Of a DNA stretch of 64,000 bases, positions 31,739 to 40,088 are shown in pieces. The notes under the pieces are model-generated. The model searched no databases. It saw only the letters and a list, made by a program, of their open reading frames with translations, and had not been told where the DNA came from. The stretch is from a virus. The stretch is taken from positions 16,404 through 80,403 of IMG/VR virus record IMGVR_UViG_3300009103_000014; one strand, written 5' to 3'. Positions within the stretch are counted from its first letter, which is position 1. Every line of letters begins with the position of its first letter. The position numbers were made by a program, and so were the translations under genes.

Positions 31739-33170
31739 ACTCTAATTTACTCCTTCTTGTAACTCCCCATCCAAATAAAATAATTATAGCTAATACTAAT
31801 ATTAAGAAGATTGGTCTAGTAAGTAAACTATCTACTGTATAAAGTTTAGTTAGCTGTATTGTTAATGCTTCAACTCTATCAGCTAGAATAAATGCCATTA
31901 ACAAAGCAGGTCTACTAAACTTGTATTTCTTTGCTAGTACTCCTAACAAAGAACAAATACCAAGTATAGCATAATCTTCCCAACCACCTGTATATTGAAC
32001 ACAGGCCCAAACTATAAAAACTATTAGTACTGGGAAATAATATTTATAAGGAACGTAGGTGATGAGGGCTATATAACGGTTGAACAAAATACATACTATT
32101 CCAACAATTACAGTTGCCCACATAAACCCAAATGTTAAACTGTCAAAAAATCTTGTATCACTAGCAAGATCAGGAACACCTAATTCAAAACCCAAATACA
32201 TAAACAACGCCATTAACACCGCGGCAAAACTTGCCCCAGGAATTCCAAATAATACTGTTGGAATCATTGATGTTGCTTTTTGAGAATTATTAGCACCTTC
32301 AGGTCCTATAACTCCTCTAATATTTCCATTACCAAATTCTTCATTAGGATTTGATGCTACTGTTGAACCATATGCCATCCAATCTGCCATAGCACCGCCT
32401 ATACCTGGAAGGAATCCTATAAAGGCTCCAATGGCTCCACCTCGTAAGGCATCCCATTTATATTTCCAAACTGCTTTAATACCTTCCCAAGTTTGTTTAC
32501 TATGTGTATGGTCTCTTATTTTTGCTATTGATTTACCTTTCCGCCAGCCATCTAAAATTTCTGGGAAGGCAAACAAACCAGCAACAAATGGTAAAAGTTG
32601 AATACTATCTGCTAGATAATCCCAACCAAATGTAAACCTATCAACGTTAGTAGCTGGGTCTACTCCTATAAGTCCTATAAAAATTCCTACAGCGATTGCT
32701 ATTAAACTTCTAAACCAAAATCTATTACTAACAAATCCTACACAGGCTAAACTTAACATTATAAAAGCCCAGAGTTCTGGTATTCCAAGATACATTATAA
32801 GTTTCGCATACCATGGTAATAAAGCAAAAGTAAGTGTACCCCATAATAAACCGTTTATTGTTGATGTTGTAATTGCTGAAGTTAAGGCGTATGTGGCTTT
32901 ACCTTGTTTTGCTAAAGGATAACCATCTACCATTGTAGCCGCGGCTGAATTGGCTCCTGGTATCCCTAATAATATTCCGCTGTATGTGTCGCCTGTTGTA
33001 CTGGCGGCTACTACAGCCATACAAAATATTACGCCTAAATAAGGATCAAATCCAAAATAACCTATAAAGCCAAACAAAGCTACAAGTCCTGTTGTAGCTC
33101 CAGCCGCCGGTATTAATCCTATGATTAATCCGTAAAATGTTCCTGCTAATAATGTTAATATGGCATCCAT
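31731..33170 (-). CDS. tctA: TctA-like large membrane subunit of a tripartite tricarboxylate transporter
   Basis: 479 aa, about twelve transmembrane helices, family length about 500. Hallmarks: 'GLIIGLIPAAGATTGL' (residues 13-28), 'ILLGIPGANSAAATMVDGYP' (64-83), repeated 'GAFIGFLPGIGGAMADW' and 'TVLFGIPGASFAAVLMALF' in the second half, showing the internal duplication of the family, plus 'GPEGANNSQKATSMIP'. Uses an ion gradient to import carboxylates given by TctC. A late box (33204-33211) precedes it, so it is probably expressed late. Clear homologue in a phage is very unusual. Confidence 0.95.
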   Translation of the reverse strand: MDAILTLLAGTFYGLIIGLIPAAGATTGLVALFGFIGYFGFDPYLGVIFCMAVVAASTTGDTYSGILLGIPGANSAAATMVDGYPLAKQGKATYALTSAITTSTINGLLWGTLTFALLPWYAKLIMYLGIPELWAFIMLSLACVGFVSNRFWFRSLIAIAVGIFIGLIGVDPATNVDRFTFGWDYLADSIQLLPFVAGLFAFPEILDGWRKGKSIAKIRDHTHSKQTWEGIKAVWKYKWDALRGGAIGAFIGFLPGIGGAMADWMAYGSTVASNPNEEFGNGNIRGVIGPEGANNSQKATSMIPTVLFGIPGASFAAVLMALFMYLGFELGVPDLASDTRFFDSLTFGFMWATVIVGIVCILFNRYIALITYVPYKYYFPVLIVFIVWACVQYTGGWEDYAILGICSLLGVLAKKYKFSRPALLMAFILADRVEALTIQLTKLYTVDSLLTRPIFLILVLAIIILFGWGVTRRSKLEYA

Positions 33171-33203
33171 GTGAATTCTTTATGTTAATACGTTACTATT
33201 AAT

Positions 33204-33211
33204 TATTTAGA
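33204..33211 (-). promoter_or_regulatory. Late promoter box TCTAAATA upstream of tctA
   Basis: Minus strand TCTAAATA followed by ATTAATAG, 33 nt before the tctA ATG and after the stop of the His-rich gene. The CTAAATA form is that reported for cyanophage late promoters. Confidence 0.55.
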
Positions 33212-33239
33212 AAATGTATGCCCTTGATTATTACTGAGC

Positions 33240-33728
33240 CTATTCTTCTTTTTGATGTTTTCCTAGTATCTCAATAATTTCCCAACTACCATCAGCATAA
33301 TGATGTATTTGAGCATCAACCAGATCACACATAAATTGTAAACTCTCGCCTTCTATTTTATAAGTGATGCCATTGATTTCTATAGAATCAGTTGAGGCTT
33401 GTTTGTTGCGCCATTTCTTTTCAACTTCTCTTTTAGTTTTTAAACAATCACTCATGCTGTCAGCACCTTTGTGATCTACTAATGTTCCATCAGCAAATAC
33501 ACATACGGCAAAAACAACTTCTGGATCTGGTGCTGTTGATTGCTCTAGTTTTTCTTCATGCTTGTGATCATGAAAAATACCTATAACATGATCATGGTCT
33601 TGACTTGATTCGTGAGTATGGTTTGGATCTTCTATACATACTCCGTGGCCTTCTTCGCCACAGCCTGTACAAGCGGCATATACGTTAAATGTAAACAATA
33701 GCGTAAATAAAAATATTAAATATCTCAT
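33240..33728 (-). CDS. Exported His/Cys-rich small protein, 162 aa
   Basis: Signal peptide (MRYLIFLFTLLFTFNVYA|A). The mature part begins 'CTGCGEEGHGVCIEDPNHTHE' and continues with 'DHDHVIGIFHDHKHEE', i.e. a metal-binding region of many histidines and cysteines. Later comes 'VVFAVCVFADGTLVDHKGAD' and 'DCLKTKREVEKKWRNK' plus 'QFMCDLVDAQIHHY'. The 'DSM(S)(D/E)CL(K).KRE' block is shared with the 103-aa protein at 34797-35108. It may chelate zinc or nickel in the periplasm; unknown family. Confidence 0.6.
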   Translation of the reverse strand: MRYLIFLFTLLFTFNVYAACTGCGEEGHGVCIEDPNHTHESSQDHDHVIGIFHDHKHEEKLEQSTAPDPEVVFAVCVFADGTLVDHKGADSMSDCLKTKREVEKKWRNKQASTDSIEINGITYKIEGESLQFMCDLVDAQIHHYADGSWEIIEILGKHQKEE

Positions 33729-33737
33729 TTTGTTCTC

Positions 33738-34787
33738 CTATCTAAAAGGTGGAACATATAATATACCACCATTGTTCCATAAATTATTTAATCCTCTGTC
33801 TATAGCAAGAGGTGTGTTTGGTCCTACGTTTCTTTCGTAAGATTCTCCGTAGTTTCCTACTTGTTTAATAATATTATATCCAAATTTCATTCCAAGTCCT
33901 AACATAGGACCCATATACCCATCTTCACCTAAAAGTCTTAAAACTTCTTTTGATTTAGATGTTAACATTTCGTCAACGTTGTCAGATGTGATTCCTAATT
34001 CTTCAGCACTAATCATAGCAAACATACTCCATCTAACTATATCTTCCCATTCTTGATCACCTTGTCTTACAAGTGGACCTAAAGGTTCTTTAGATATAAT
34101 TTCTGGTAACACAACCCAATCGCTTGGATTATCTGCTCCAGCTCTTGCTGATGCTAACCCAGAAGCGTCTGTTGTAAATACATCACATTCGCCAGCAAAT
34201 AATTTTGCCTTAGCGTCTTTATTACCTTCAACTGGTATTTCTTTATATTGCATACCATTCTCTGTGAAGTAATCATTTAAGTTTAGTTCTGACGTTGTTT
34301 CTTTTGTAATACAAACAAAAGCACCGTTTAATTGTGTAGCACTTGTAATCTCTAATGACGCTGGCACCATAAAGCCTTGACCATCATAAAAATTAACACC
34401 AGCAAATTCAAACATTAAATTAACATCTCTGCTAATTGTCCATGTAGTATTTCTTGCTAGTAAATCAATCTCTCTAGATGCTAATGTAGGAAATCTCTGA
34501 GCGGCATTTAAACCAACATATTCTGTTTTAGTAGCATCTCCAAATATTGCGGCCGCAACTGCTCTACACATATCAACATCTAAACCACTCCAATTACCTT
34601 CTTCATCTTGAGCAGAAAAACCAGGTAGTCCTGCGTTAACTCCGCAGATAACATATCCTCGTTCTTTTACAGTTTTTAATAAGCTAATTTGTTCTGGTTG
34701 GTATACTTGTATTTTATCTGGTGTGCTACATCCTATTAGTAAACTACTTAATAATAATGTAGCAATAGTCATTAATAATTTTTTCAT
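33738..34787 (-). CDS. AapJ/BztA-like general amino-acid binding lipoprotein
   Basis: 349 aa. A lipobox 'SLLIGC' puts the modified cysteine at residue 20. The mature part is clearly AapJ-like: 'YVICGVNAGLPGFSAQDEEG', 'GLDVDMCRAVAAAIFGD', 'DLLARNTTWTISRDVNLMFEF', 'YDGQGFMVPASL', 'CDVFTTDASGLASARA', and the C-terminal 'ERNVGPNTPLAIDRGLNNLW'. AapJ-type receptors are soluble partners of an ABC transporter for amino acids. No permease (AapQ/M) or ATPase (AapP) is encoded in the window, so it would have to use the host's. The lipoprotein form differs from the usual cleaved, soluble form. Confidence 0.9.
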   Translation of the reverse strand: MKKLLMTIATLLLSSLLIGCSTPDKIQVYQPEQISLLKTVKERGYVICGVNAGLPGFSAQDEEGNWSGLDVDMCRAVAAAIFGDATKTEYVGLNAAQRFPTLASREIDLLARNTTWTISRDVNLMFEFAGVNFYDGQGFMVPASLEITSATQLNGAFVCITKETTSELNLNDYFTENGMQYKEIPVEGNKDAKAKLFAGECDVFTTDASGLASARAGADNPSDWVVLPEIISKEPLGPLVRQGDQEWEDIVRWSMFAMISAEELGITSDNVDEMLTSKSKEVLRLLGEDGYMGPMLGLGMKFGYNIIKQVGNYGESYERNVGPNTPLAIDRGLNNLWNNGGILYVPPFR

Positions 34788-34796
34788 TGATACTTC

Positions 34797-35108
34797 CTAT
34801 GGCTTTGTTAATACTTTTAATCCGGACTTTTCCTGTTTTTTCTTAGTTGTTAATGACGTAGCGTTTGTACCACCTAATTTTAAACTACCAGAAGTATCTG
34901 GCATTTTATTATGAATAGTAACTATATTACCGTCGGCATCTAGTTCTGCCATTGATGGTCCACAAATTGCTTTTCGACCATCTTTTGCTTTTGTTATTTC
35001 TCTTTTGTCTTTCATACATTCCATTAAACTGTCATAAGGAACAAAATGACTCGATGTATTACTTACAATAAACATAGTAATAATTGTTACGAGTGTTGTT
35101 GCTGTCAT
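34797..35108 (-). CDS. Small exported/membrane-anchored protein, 103 aa
   Basis: Hydrophobic N-terminus (TATTLVTIITMFIVSNTSS) that may be a signal peptide or anchor, then 'YDSLMECMKDKREITKAKDGRKAICGPSM' (residues 24-52; two cysteines). The 'DS(L/M)..C(M/L)KxKREI' block is shared with the His-rich protein on the other side of the AapJ-like gene. The tail is polar and lysine-rich. Unknown; possibly a periplasmic accessory of the transport island. Confidence 0.5.
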   Translation of the reverse strand: MTATTLVTIITMFIVSNTSSHFVPYDSLMECMKDKREITKAKDGRKAICGPSMAELDADGNIVTIHNKMPDTSGSLKLGGTNATSLTTKKKQEKSGLKVLTKP

Positions 35109-35117
35109 TTTCTTATC

Positions 35118-35582
35118 CTAGTTGTTGGAACTAACGTGACCGTTACCTTCTCTAATTTTGTCTTTTAATTTTTCTATATCTTGTAAGACTTTTTCCATGT
35201 CAGTTTGTAACCTCTCGATATTTACTTTATTATTCATCATACCTTCGAGTTGTTTTTGTATAGACTCTACTTGTCCGCTCAAAAATTCAATCAACATGAA
35301 TTGCTCACTATCAGCCGGTGGAGAACCTAAATCTCCCCTTGGCCATTTTATTCTAAATTCATTATTTTGGGCTATATCGCCTTTTACTAAACTTTCAACA
35401 GCACCATCGATTCTTTCTACTTCAGATTTAATATCTTCTTGTATTAGAATAATTTGTGTTTCAGATTTGTTTAGTCTTTCAACTATACCAAAATATGCCC
35501 ACACACCTAATCCTACAGCAATGACTATAGAAATTAAATTCCGCATTGGCATCGCTACAGATGTGTCGCTCGATACTTTCAT
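35118..35582 (-). CDS. Membrane-anchored coiled-coil protein, 154 aa
   Basis: One transmembrane helix at about residues 14-32 ('NLISIVIAVGLGVWAYFGI'), then three charged helical stretches ('LNKSETQIILIQEDIKSEV', 'QVESIQKQLEGMM', 'DMEKVLQDIEKLKDKIREG') predicting a coiled coil. Its size and layout resemble spanin/virion-anchor style proteins, but no lysis gene lies beside it. It follows the large 739-aa structural gene by 17 nt. Confidence 0.55.
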   Translation of the reverse strand: MKVSSDTSVAMPMRNLISIVIAVGLGVWAYFGIVERLNKSETQIILIQEDIKSEVERIDGAVESLVKGDIAQNNEFRIKWPRGDLGSPPADSEQFMLIEFLSGQVESIQKQLEGMMNNKVNIERLQTDMEKVLQDIEKLKDKIREGNGHVSSNN

Positions 35583-35599
35583 TACTACTTCCTCTCGAA

Positions 35600-37819
35600 T
35601 TAACTGTTTCTTTTATGTATTGACCTCGGTGTTGTTTGATGTTCACTAGTTTTAGGTCTTAATGCTTTATTAGATGACATAACACCTGCTAACTTTTTCA
35701 TATGATTTAAAGATTCATCTGTGTCTTCTTCATCTTCTAATTCATCTTCTACTTTATCAGCAAGTTCATCCGCCATTGCTTTTTTAAGAACTTCTTCTGG
35801 GTTTTTTGATTCATTAATATCTACACCAAAAGGAGCATCACCAAAGAAATCTTCTAGTCTGCTTTGAACAATGTATCTAACGTCAAGTACATCTCCGCCA
35901 TCTTCTGCTTCACCTAGGCTATCTAATAACTCATCATCAAATACAAAACCAGTTACCATGTTAGTTGTTTCTTCGCCTGGTGGACGAGGTTTAGACATAA
36001 ACTCTTTGTATCTCGCTACAGCGTCTTCATGTTCGCCTTCTGGTTGACCATCATATTTCATTAGTCCGCCAATCATAGTGCCTTCAGCAACTTTTTTTGC
36101 TTCAATTTCTTCAACTGCCGCCTCTGCCTCAATTGGTAATTCTTTTGTTTCACCAACAACGCCTACCATTTTATTTAAAATTTCATTATGTGGTTCTTCA
36201 AAGCCAGCCTTCGCGGCTTTTTTCAACCAAGCTATAATTGTAGGACGGGTATCTTCTTGTTCGCCTTGGTCTTTCCCAACAGCATATAGATCATCAAATA
36301 ATTGATCATCACCAAATATTTCACCAATTTCATCTGTTGCGGCTTGACCTTCTTCACCTGCGAAAACAGGTGTTGACATAATTTCTTTAAACCTTGCTAC
36401 GTCTTGATCACTTGATGGTAAATGCCATGTTCCTTCTTTTACAACTGAATCTGTCCATTTTTGAAATTCATCAACAGGTTCTTTAAGTTTAAATTTAGGA
36501 TCGAAGTCTTGTACTTCTACATCACCTTTAAGCCATTTACTAGCAACTGCTGTCATTAATTTAGCATCATGCTTATTTTCAAAACTATCATCTAAATTAA
36601 AAATAGCTCTTGCTAAATCATCATTTTTTGTACGAACTGATATTGTAGTTAAAATTCTTCTTACTAAAGCCTGTAAAGGATTCTCAGCATGATCTAAACC
36701 TTGTGAATCGTTTGGCTTTTTAAACTTATTAGCTTTAACAAAGGCAAGTTGCTTTTTAATTAAAGCATCTTCTTCTTCATTAGGCGTAACAACAATTTTT
36801 TCTTTGCCTTGAATTATATCATGTAATGGTCCCATATCTTCTTGTACTTTCTTTCTTGCTTTAAGTACTGTAGGTAATAAACTTTCTAATTCTGTTTGAT
36901 CAACATTTCTTACTAACTTACCTTTTAATTCATTAATGTCTGATTCATCATATGTTGATTCTGTTGGTTTAAAGTTTTCAGCATACAATCTATATCCTTT
37001 TGGTCTACTAAGAGTTGTTATTGTTTCTCGTAAACCTTGATAACGTTTTTTAGCATCTAAAATAATATTAGCAGAATCTTCATCAACAAACCCGTCAGCA
37101 CGGTTTAATTTGCGAACAAACTGTTTTAGCTCACGCATCTCTTTTATACATTCAATAATGTGTGTTCCTAATTCATCATGTGGATTGCCTCCAGCGTTGA
37201 TGTGTCTTGCCATTGCTCTAGCACCTGGTAAGTACCTGTAAGGAAATTTAAATCTTTCTTTTGAACTATTTTCAATAAAGATTGCTTGTATTTGTCTACT
37301 TCTAGAACCCATTTTATCTTCATCTACTGCGGTTCTATGTTTTACTATAATTTTTGCTGATTCAACTGTTTGGTAACTTGTTTTAGTTGATCCCCATAAT
37401 TTGCTGACTGATTCCATGGTTATCTCATCCGTTGTGTATTGAGAACTATTTTTAGTAATAGCCTCATAATCTCGTTTATCTAACTGATTTTTACCAATGT
37501 TTCTTACATCAAAATTCATCATATTTCTTTTAGCAAATTGTCTCATTTCTTTTAAAAATTTAAACCAACTATTTTGTATTGAGTCGGGTAAATCACCACT
37601 TAAACTTTCAGCAAAATAAATTGTAAAATTAGCTGGGTCAATAATACTAATTGTTACAGGTCCGTACTTTTGTCCCTCGACAATGTAGTTAAAGTCAAAT
37701 AATCTAGCTTGTTCTGACTCTAATACAGCACCTGCTGAACTATCAGCTATGTTTACTTCGCCGAATTTACTGGCTAAATTTTGATATAATGTATCAGCAA
37801 TCTTATTAATCAGTTCCAT
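35600..37819 (-). CDS. Large conserved virion/internal protein with internal repeat, 739 aa
   Basis: Mostly helical, acidic C-terminal half. Visible parts: 'FDFNYIVEGQKYGPVTISII' and 'WFKFLKEMRQFAKRNMMNFD' in the first 110 residues, 'IQAIFIENSSKERFKFPYRY' near 185. The C-terminal third contains two related units, 'VARFKEIMSTPVFAGEE...DDQLFDDLYAVGKDQG' and 'VARYKEFMSKPRPPGEE...DDELLDSLGEAEDGG'. It follows the terminase gene in the same direction, as structural genes do. I recall similar 'virion structural' proteins in marine T4-like phages. Function unknown. No SD is visible; the late box ends five nt before the ATG. Confidence 0.65.
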   Translation of the reverse strand: MELINKIADTLYQNLASKFGEVNIADSSAGAVLESEQARLFDFNYIVEGQKYGPVTISIIDPANFTIYFAESLSGDLPDSIQNSWFKFLKEMRQFAKRNMMNFDVRNIGKNQLDKRDYEAITKNSSQYTTDEITMESVSKLWGSTKTSYQTVESAKIIVKHRTAVDEDKMGSRSRQIQAIFIENSSKERFKFPYRYLPGARAMARHINAGGNPHDELGTHIIECIKEMRELKQFVRKLNRADGFVDEDSANIILDAKKRYQGLRETITTLSRPKGYRLYAENFKPTESTYDESDINELKGKLVRNVDQTELESLLPTVLKARKKVQEDMGPLHDIIQGKEKIVVTPNEEEDALIKKQLAFVKANKFKKPNDSQGLDHAENPLQALVRRILTTISVRTKNDDLARAIFNLDDSFENKHDAKLMTAVASKWLKGDVEVQDFDPKFKLKEPVDEFQKWTDSVVKEGTWHLPSSDQDVARFKEIMSTPVFAGEEGQAATDEIGEIFGDDQLFDDLYAVGKDQGEQEDTRPTIIAWLKKAAKAGFEEPHNEILNKMVGVVGETKELPIEAEAAVEEIEAKKVAEGTMIGGLMKYDGQPEGEHEDAVARYKEFMSKPRPPGEETTNMVTGFVFDDELLDSLGEAEDGGDVLDVRYIVQSRLEDFFGDAPFGVDINESKNPEEVLKKAMADELADKVEDELEDEEDTDESLNHMKKLAGVMSSNKALRPKTSEHQTTPRSIHKRNS

Positions 37820-37824
37820 ATTTT

Positions 37825-37832
37825 TATTTATC
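37825..37832 (-). promoter_or_regulatory. Late promoter box GATAAATA, leaderless type
   Basis: Minus strand GATAAATA, then AAAAT, then ATG at 37819. It sits in the 15-nt gap behind the terminase stop. T4 late transcription starts about 6 nt after the box, which would be at the ATG. Confidence 0.5.
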
Positions 37833-37834
37833 CA

Positions 37835-39406
37835 TTATATAACTACAAAAGGCATTGGCTCAATAAAGTCATCTTCACTTGATCTCATATCTTTTTGTAT
37901 ACTAGGGTCGTATGTTCCTAAAAATACAGCAATTCTCAAAGCCAAAACAAGAGCCATAACTAAATCGTCATGTTCTCCTGGCTTACTTTGGTAGCTATTA
38001 CCACTCGCTACAAATGTTTTTAACTGTGATATAAGAGGTTTACTATGAACTACTAGCTTTTGATTTTCTACTAGTTCTTTTAACTTGGCACAAGAAGCCA
38101 ATTTACTTTTATGTGTTGTATTAAATCCTTTTCTAAAGCGTCTAACGTGACCGCTTCTAGCAGGTTCACTCATAAAATATCCATGGATTGCTTCTTCGCC
38201 TACTTCTGCTATAGAAACTAGGGCCGCCTCTCCTAGCGTATTGTTTTCTACGCTGTAATAGATATTATTATTATCATTTGTAATGCCATAGATATATTTT
38301 GTAATCTGTTTTAAAATAGTTATTTGTTCTTGTATTGTTGTTTTATTATGTTGCCATTCAGCACATTGTTTCATACCTGGTAATTCAAATACTTGAATAG
38401 CACTATAGTCACCACCTGTACCTAAACTTGGATCTAATCCAAGCACATACGTCATTCCTTTTCTAGGTTTATGATACCAACGTACTTGTCCTTGTTTATA
38501 TAAAGGTTCATGTCCTTCTAAACTTGCTAATATAATTGGGTTGATTAGCGTCTCGTCAAATATGATAGGCTCACATTCGTGTTCACGTTTGAACCTTTCA
38601 ATTCCTATTCTTCCTCGCTCATCTTCAGCCCATTTTTTATCTCTATCAGGATGTTCATCCCATAAAGCCTTAAAGGCATGGAACCCGTTAACACCAACTT
38701 CATTAGCATTACCAAAGTTATCTAAAATTTTATTTGCTTCAGTCCATAATAACCAAAACTGGTCTTCGTCTGAATTTGGTGTAGAAGTAATAATCGCTTT
38801 ACCACCTGTTGCTAGTGTAGGTGAAATAGAAGTCCAAAATTCTGTTGCTATGTTATTTCGCACAAAGGCAAACTCATCACAATATAATAATGTAATGGAC
38901 ATACCTCTTCCTGTATTTTCTGTAGTCGCTTGTGATACAATTCTACTACCGTTCTCAAATTCAATTGATCCTCTATTGTAATTTGTAACACCTGCCCTAA
39001 TATAATCAGGACAAAGTTCATATCCATATCTAATACGTTGCATAATTTCTTGGGCGCCAGCGTATTTGTGTGCCGCAATTAATATTACACTATCGGGAAT
39101 AAACATAGCATACCATAATAAGTATCCAGCCGCTGTTGTAGTTTTACCCATTTGGCGACTTAACAAGTTTATACTAAATCTATTTTTATGGTAACTATCT
39201 GTTAATAATTCTTGGAATGGGTACGGTTTATATAACAACTTTCCATCAACAGGATGTTGTATATGGAAATAATTTTCAAGAAAATGCTTTGGACCACCAA
39301 CAGGGTCGGCACAAGCCACAAAACTGTCAATTTGTTCTTTAGTAAACTGTTGACCTTTGTTAGCTTTTTTAACTAAAACACCATCTAAAGTTTTATTACT
39401 GCTCAT
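37835..39406 (-). CDS. gp17: Terminase large subunit (gp17-like)
   Basis: Packages DNA into the prohead: ATPase and headful nuclease. 523 aa (T4 gp17 610). Walker A 'LLSRQMGKTTTAAGYLL' near residue 82 (T4-type SRQxGKTT), Walker B 'ITLLYCDEFAFV' near 170, coupling motif 'AIITSTPNSDED', nuclease acids in 'YVLGLDPSLGTGGDYSAIQ' near 310 and 'EHDDLVMALVLAL' near 490. The N-terminal part of T4 gp17 is shortened. Placed behind a bidirectional-looking terminator. Confidence 0.95.
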   Translation of the reverse strand: MSSNKTLDGVLVKKANKGQQFTKEQIDSFVACADPVGGPKHFLENYFHIQHPVDGKLLYKPYPFQELLTDSYHKNRFSINLLSRQMGKTTTAAGYLLWYAMFIPDSVILIAAHKYAGAQEIMQRIRYGYELCPDYIRAGVTNYNRGSIEFENGSRIVSQATTENTGRGMSITLLYCDEFAFVRNNIATEFWTSISPTLATGGKAIITSTPNSDEDQFWLLWTEANKILDNFGNANEVGVNGFHAFKALWDEHPDRDKKWAEDERGRIGIERFKREHECEPIIFDETLINPIILASLEGHEPLYKQGQVRWYHKPRKGMTYVLGLDPSLGTGGDYSAIQVFELPGMKQCAEWQHNKTTIQEQITILKQITKYIYGITNDNNNIYYSVENNTLGEAALVSIAEVGEEAIHGYFMSEPARSGHVRRFRKGFNTTHKSKLASCAKLKELVENQKLVVHSKPLISQLKTFVASGNSYQSKPGEHDDLVMALVLALRIAVFLGTYDPSIQKDMRSSEDDFIEPMPFVVI

Positions 39407-39412
39407 ATACTG

Positions 39413-39420
39413 TATTTACT
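39413..39420 (-). promoter_or_regulatory. Late promoter box AGTAAATA, leaderless type
   Basis: Minus strand AGTAAATA, then CAGTAT, then the terminase ATG at 39406. The 6-nt spacing leaves no room for a ribosome site on the RNA if initiation is as in T4. Confidence 0.5.
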
Positions 39421-39421
39421 C

Positions 39422-39459
39422 AAAAAAAAGCCAGCTATATTACAAGCTGGCCATTTTTT
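39422..39459. terminator. Bidirectional rho-independent terminator
   Basis: Stem GCCAGCT/AGCTGGC (arms 39430-39436 and 39445-39451) flanked by eight A on the left and seven T on the right, so it can terminate in both directions. It ends the gene 39487-40086 on the minus strand. Confidence 0.85.
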
Positions 39460-39486
39460 TATCTTATTATATGCTTTAAAAAGCTA

Positions 39487-40086
39487 TTATTCCATATCGT
39501 CGTATGATTTCTTTAATTTCATAACTATTCTGTTATGACCATCATTACCTACTGTTGGCATAGCTTTTGGTCTATTAATTCCACCTGATAATTTGTTTAA
39601 TTGTGTATCAGCATCAGCATATTGCTCATCTGGTGAGTTAGAATATTCGTCAACTGGTTCAGCACCATCTTGTGGCTGATTAATATCAGCATCTGTAACA
39701 GGTTTTAGTCCTGCTAAATTTAGAAGTGTTGATAAAGTAGTTGTATCCATAGAAACCATTTCAGGTTGTTCTGTTACTTCTTCTTCAGCTACTTCTTCTT
39801 CAGCAACTGGTTTGTCTTTAACGACAGCAATAACAGGTGTTTCTTCTACTTTAACTATATCTTCAGAAACTTCTTCTTTAGTTTCTTCAACTGCTTCTTC
39901 TTTTGCTTCATCAGTAGTTTCATCAGCTTCTTCGACTGCTGAGTCATTGTCTGTTTCTTCTACTTCTTTAATTGTTTTTTTAAATTCTGATTCTTCTTTT
40001 GCTTCGTTTTTAGCGTACTCTTCTTCCTGAATTTCTCTAAAAAGACCAGCAACTTTATGTAAATCAATTAATTTATTGTCTTCCAT
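39487..40086 (-). CDS. Acidic conserved protein, probable virion/scaffold-type, 199 aa
   Basis: Extremely Glu-rich central stretch (residues about 20-110) of low complexity. The C-terminal part 'MDTTTLSTLLNLAGLKPVTD', 'EYSNSPDEQYADADTQLNKL' and 'SGGINRPKAMPTVGNDGHN' is specific; I recall it from other marine T4-like phages. It ends 27 nt before the bidirectional terminator and follows the 184-aa gene by 2 nt. The position next to terminase and the acidic character suggest a prohead-core or packaging accessory. Not proven. Confidence 0.6.
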   Translation of the reverse strand: MEDNKLIDLHKVAGLFREIQEEEYAKNEAKEESEFKKTIKEVEETDNDSAVEEADETTDEAKEEAVEETKEEVSEDIVKVEETPVIAVVKDKPVAEEEVAEEEVTEQPEMVSMDTTTLSTLLNLAGLKPVTDADINQPQDGAEPVDEYSNSPDEQYADADTQLNKLSGGINRPKAMPTVGNDGHNRIVMKLKKSYDDME

Positions 40087-40088
40087 AA

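Noticed and set aside
30208-35108. Host chromosomal contamination of the transport island
   Set aside because: Phage genes continue in the same operon on both sides with overlapping starts and stops, and phage-type late boxes are present. A chimera cannot be wholly excluded without reads.
39812-40030. Serine-rich plus-strand frame opposite the acidic protein gene
   Set aside because: It is the mirror of a Glu-rich (GAA/GAG, i.e. TTC/CTC) tract and lacks start signals.
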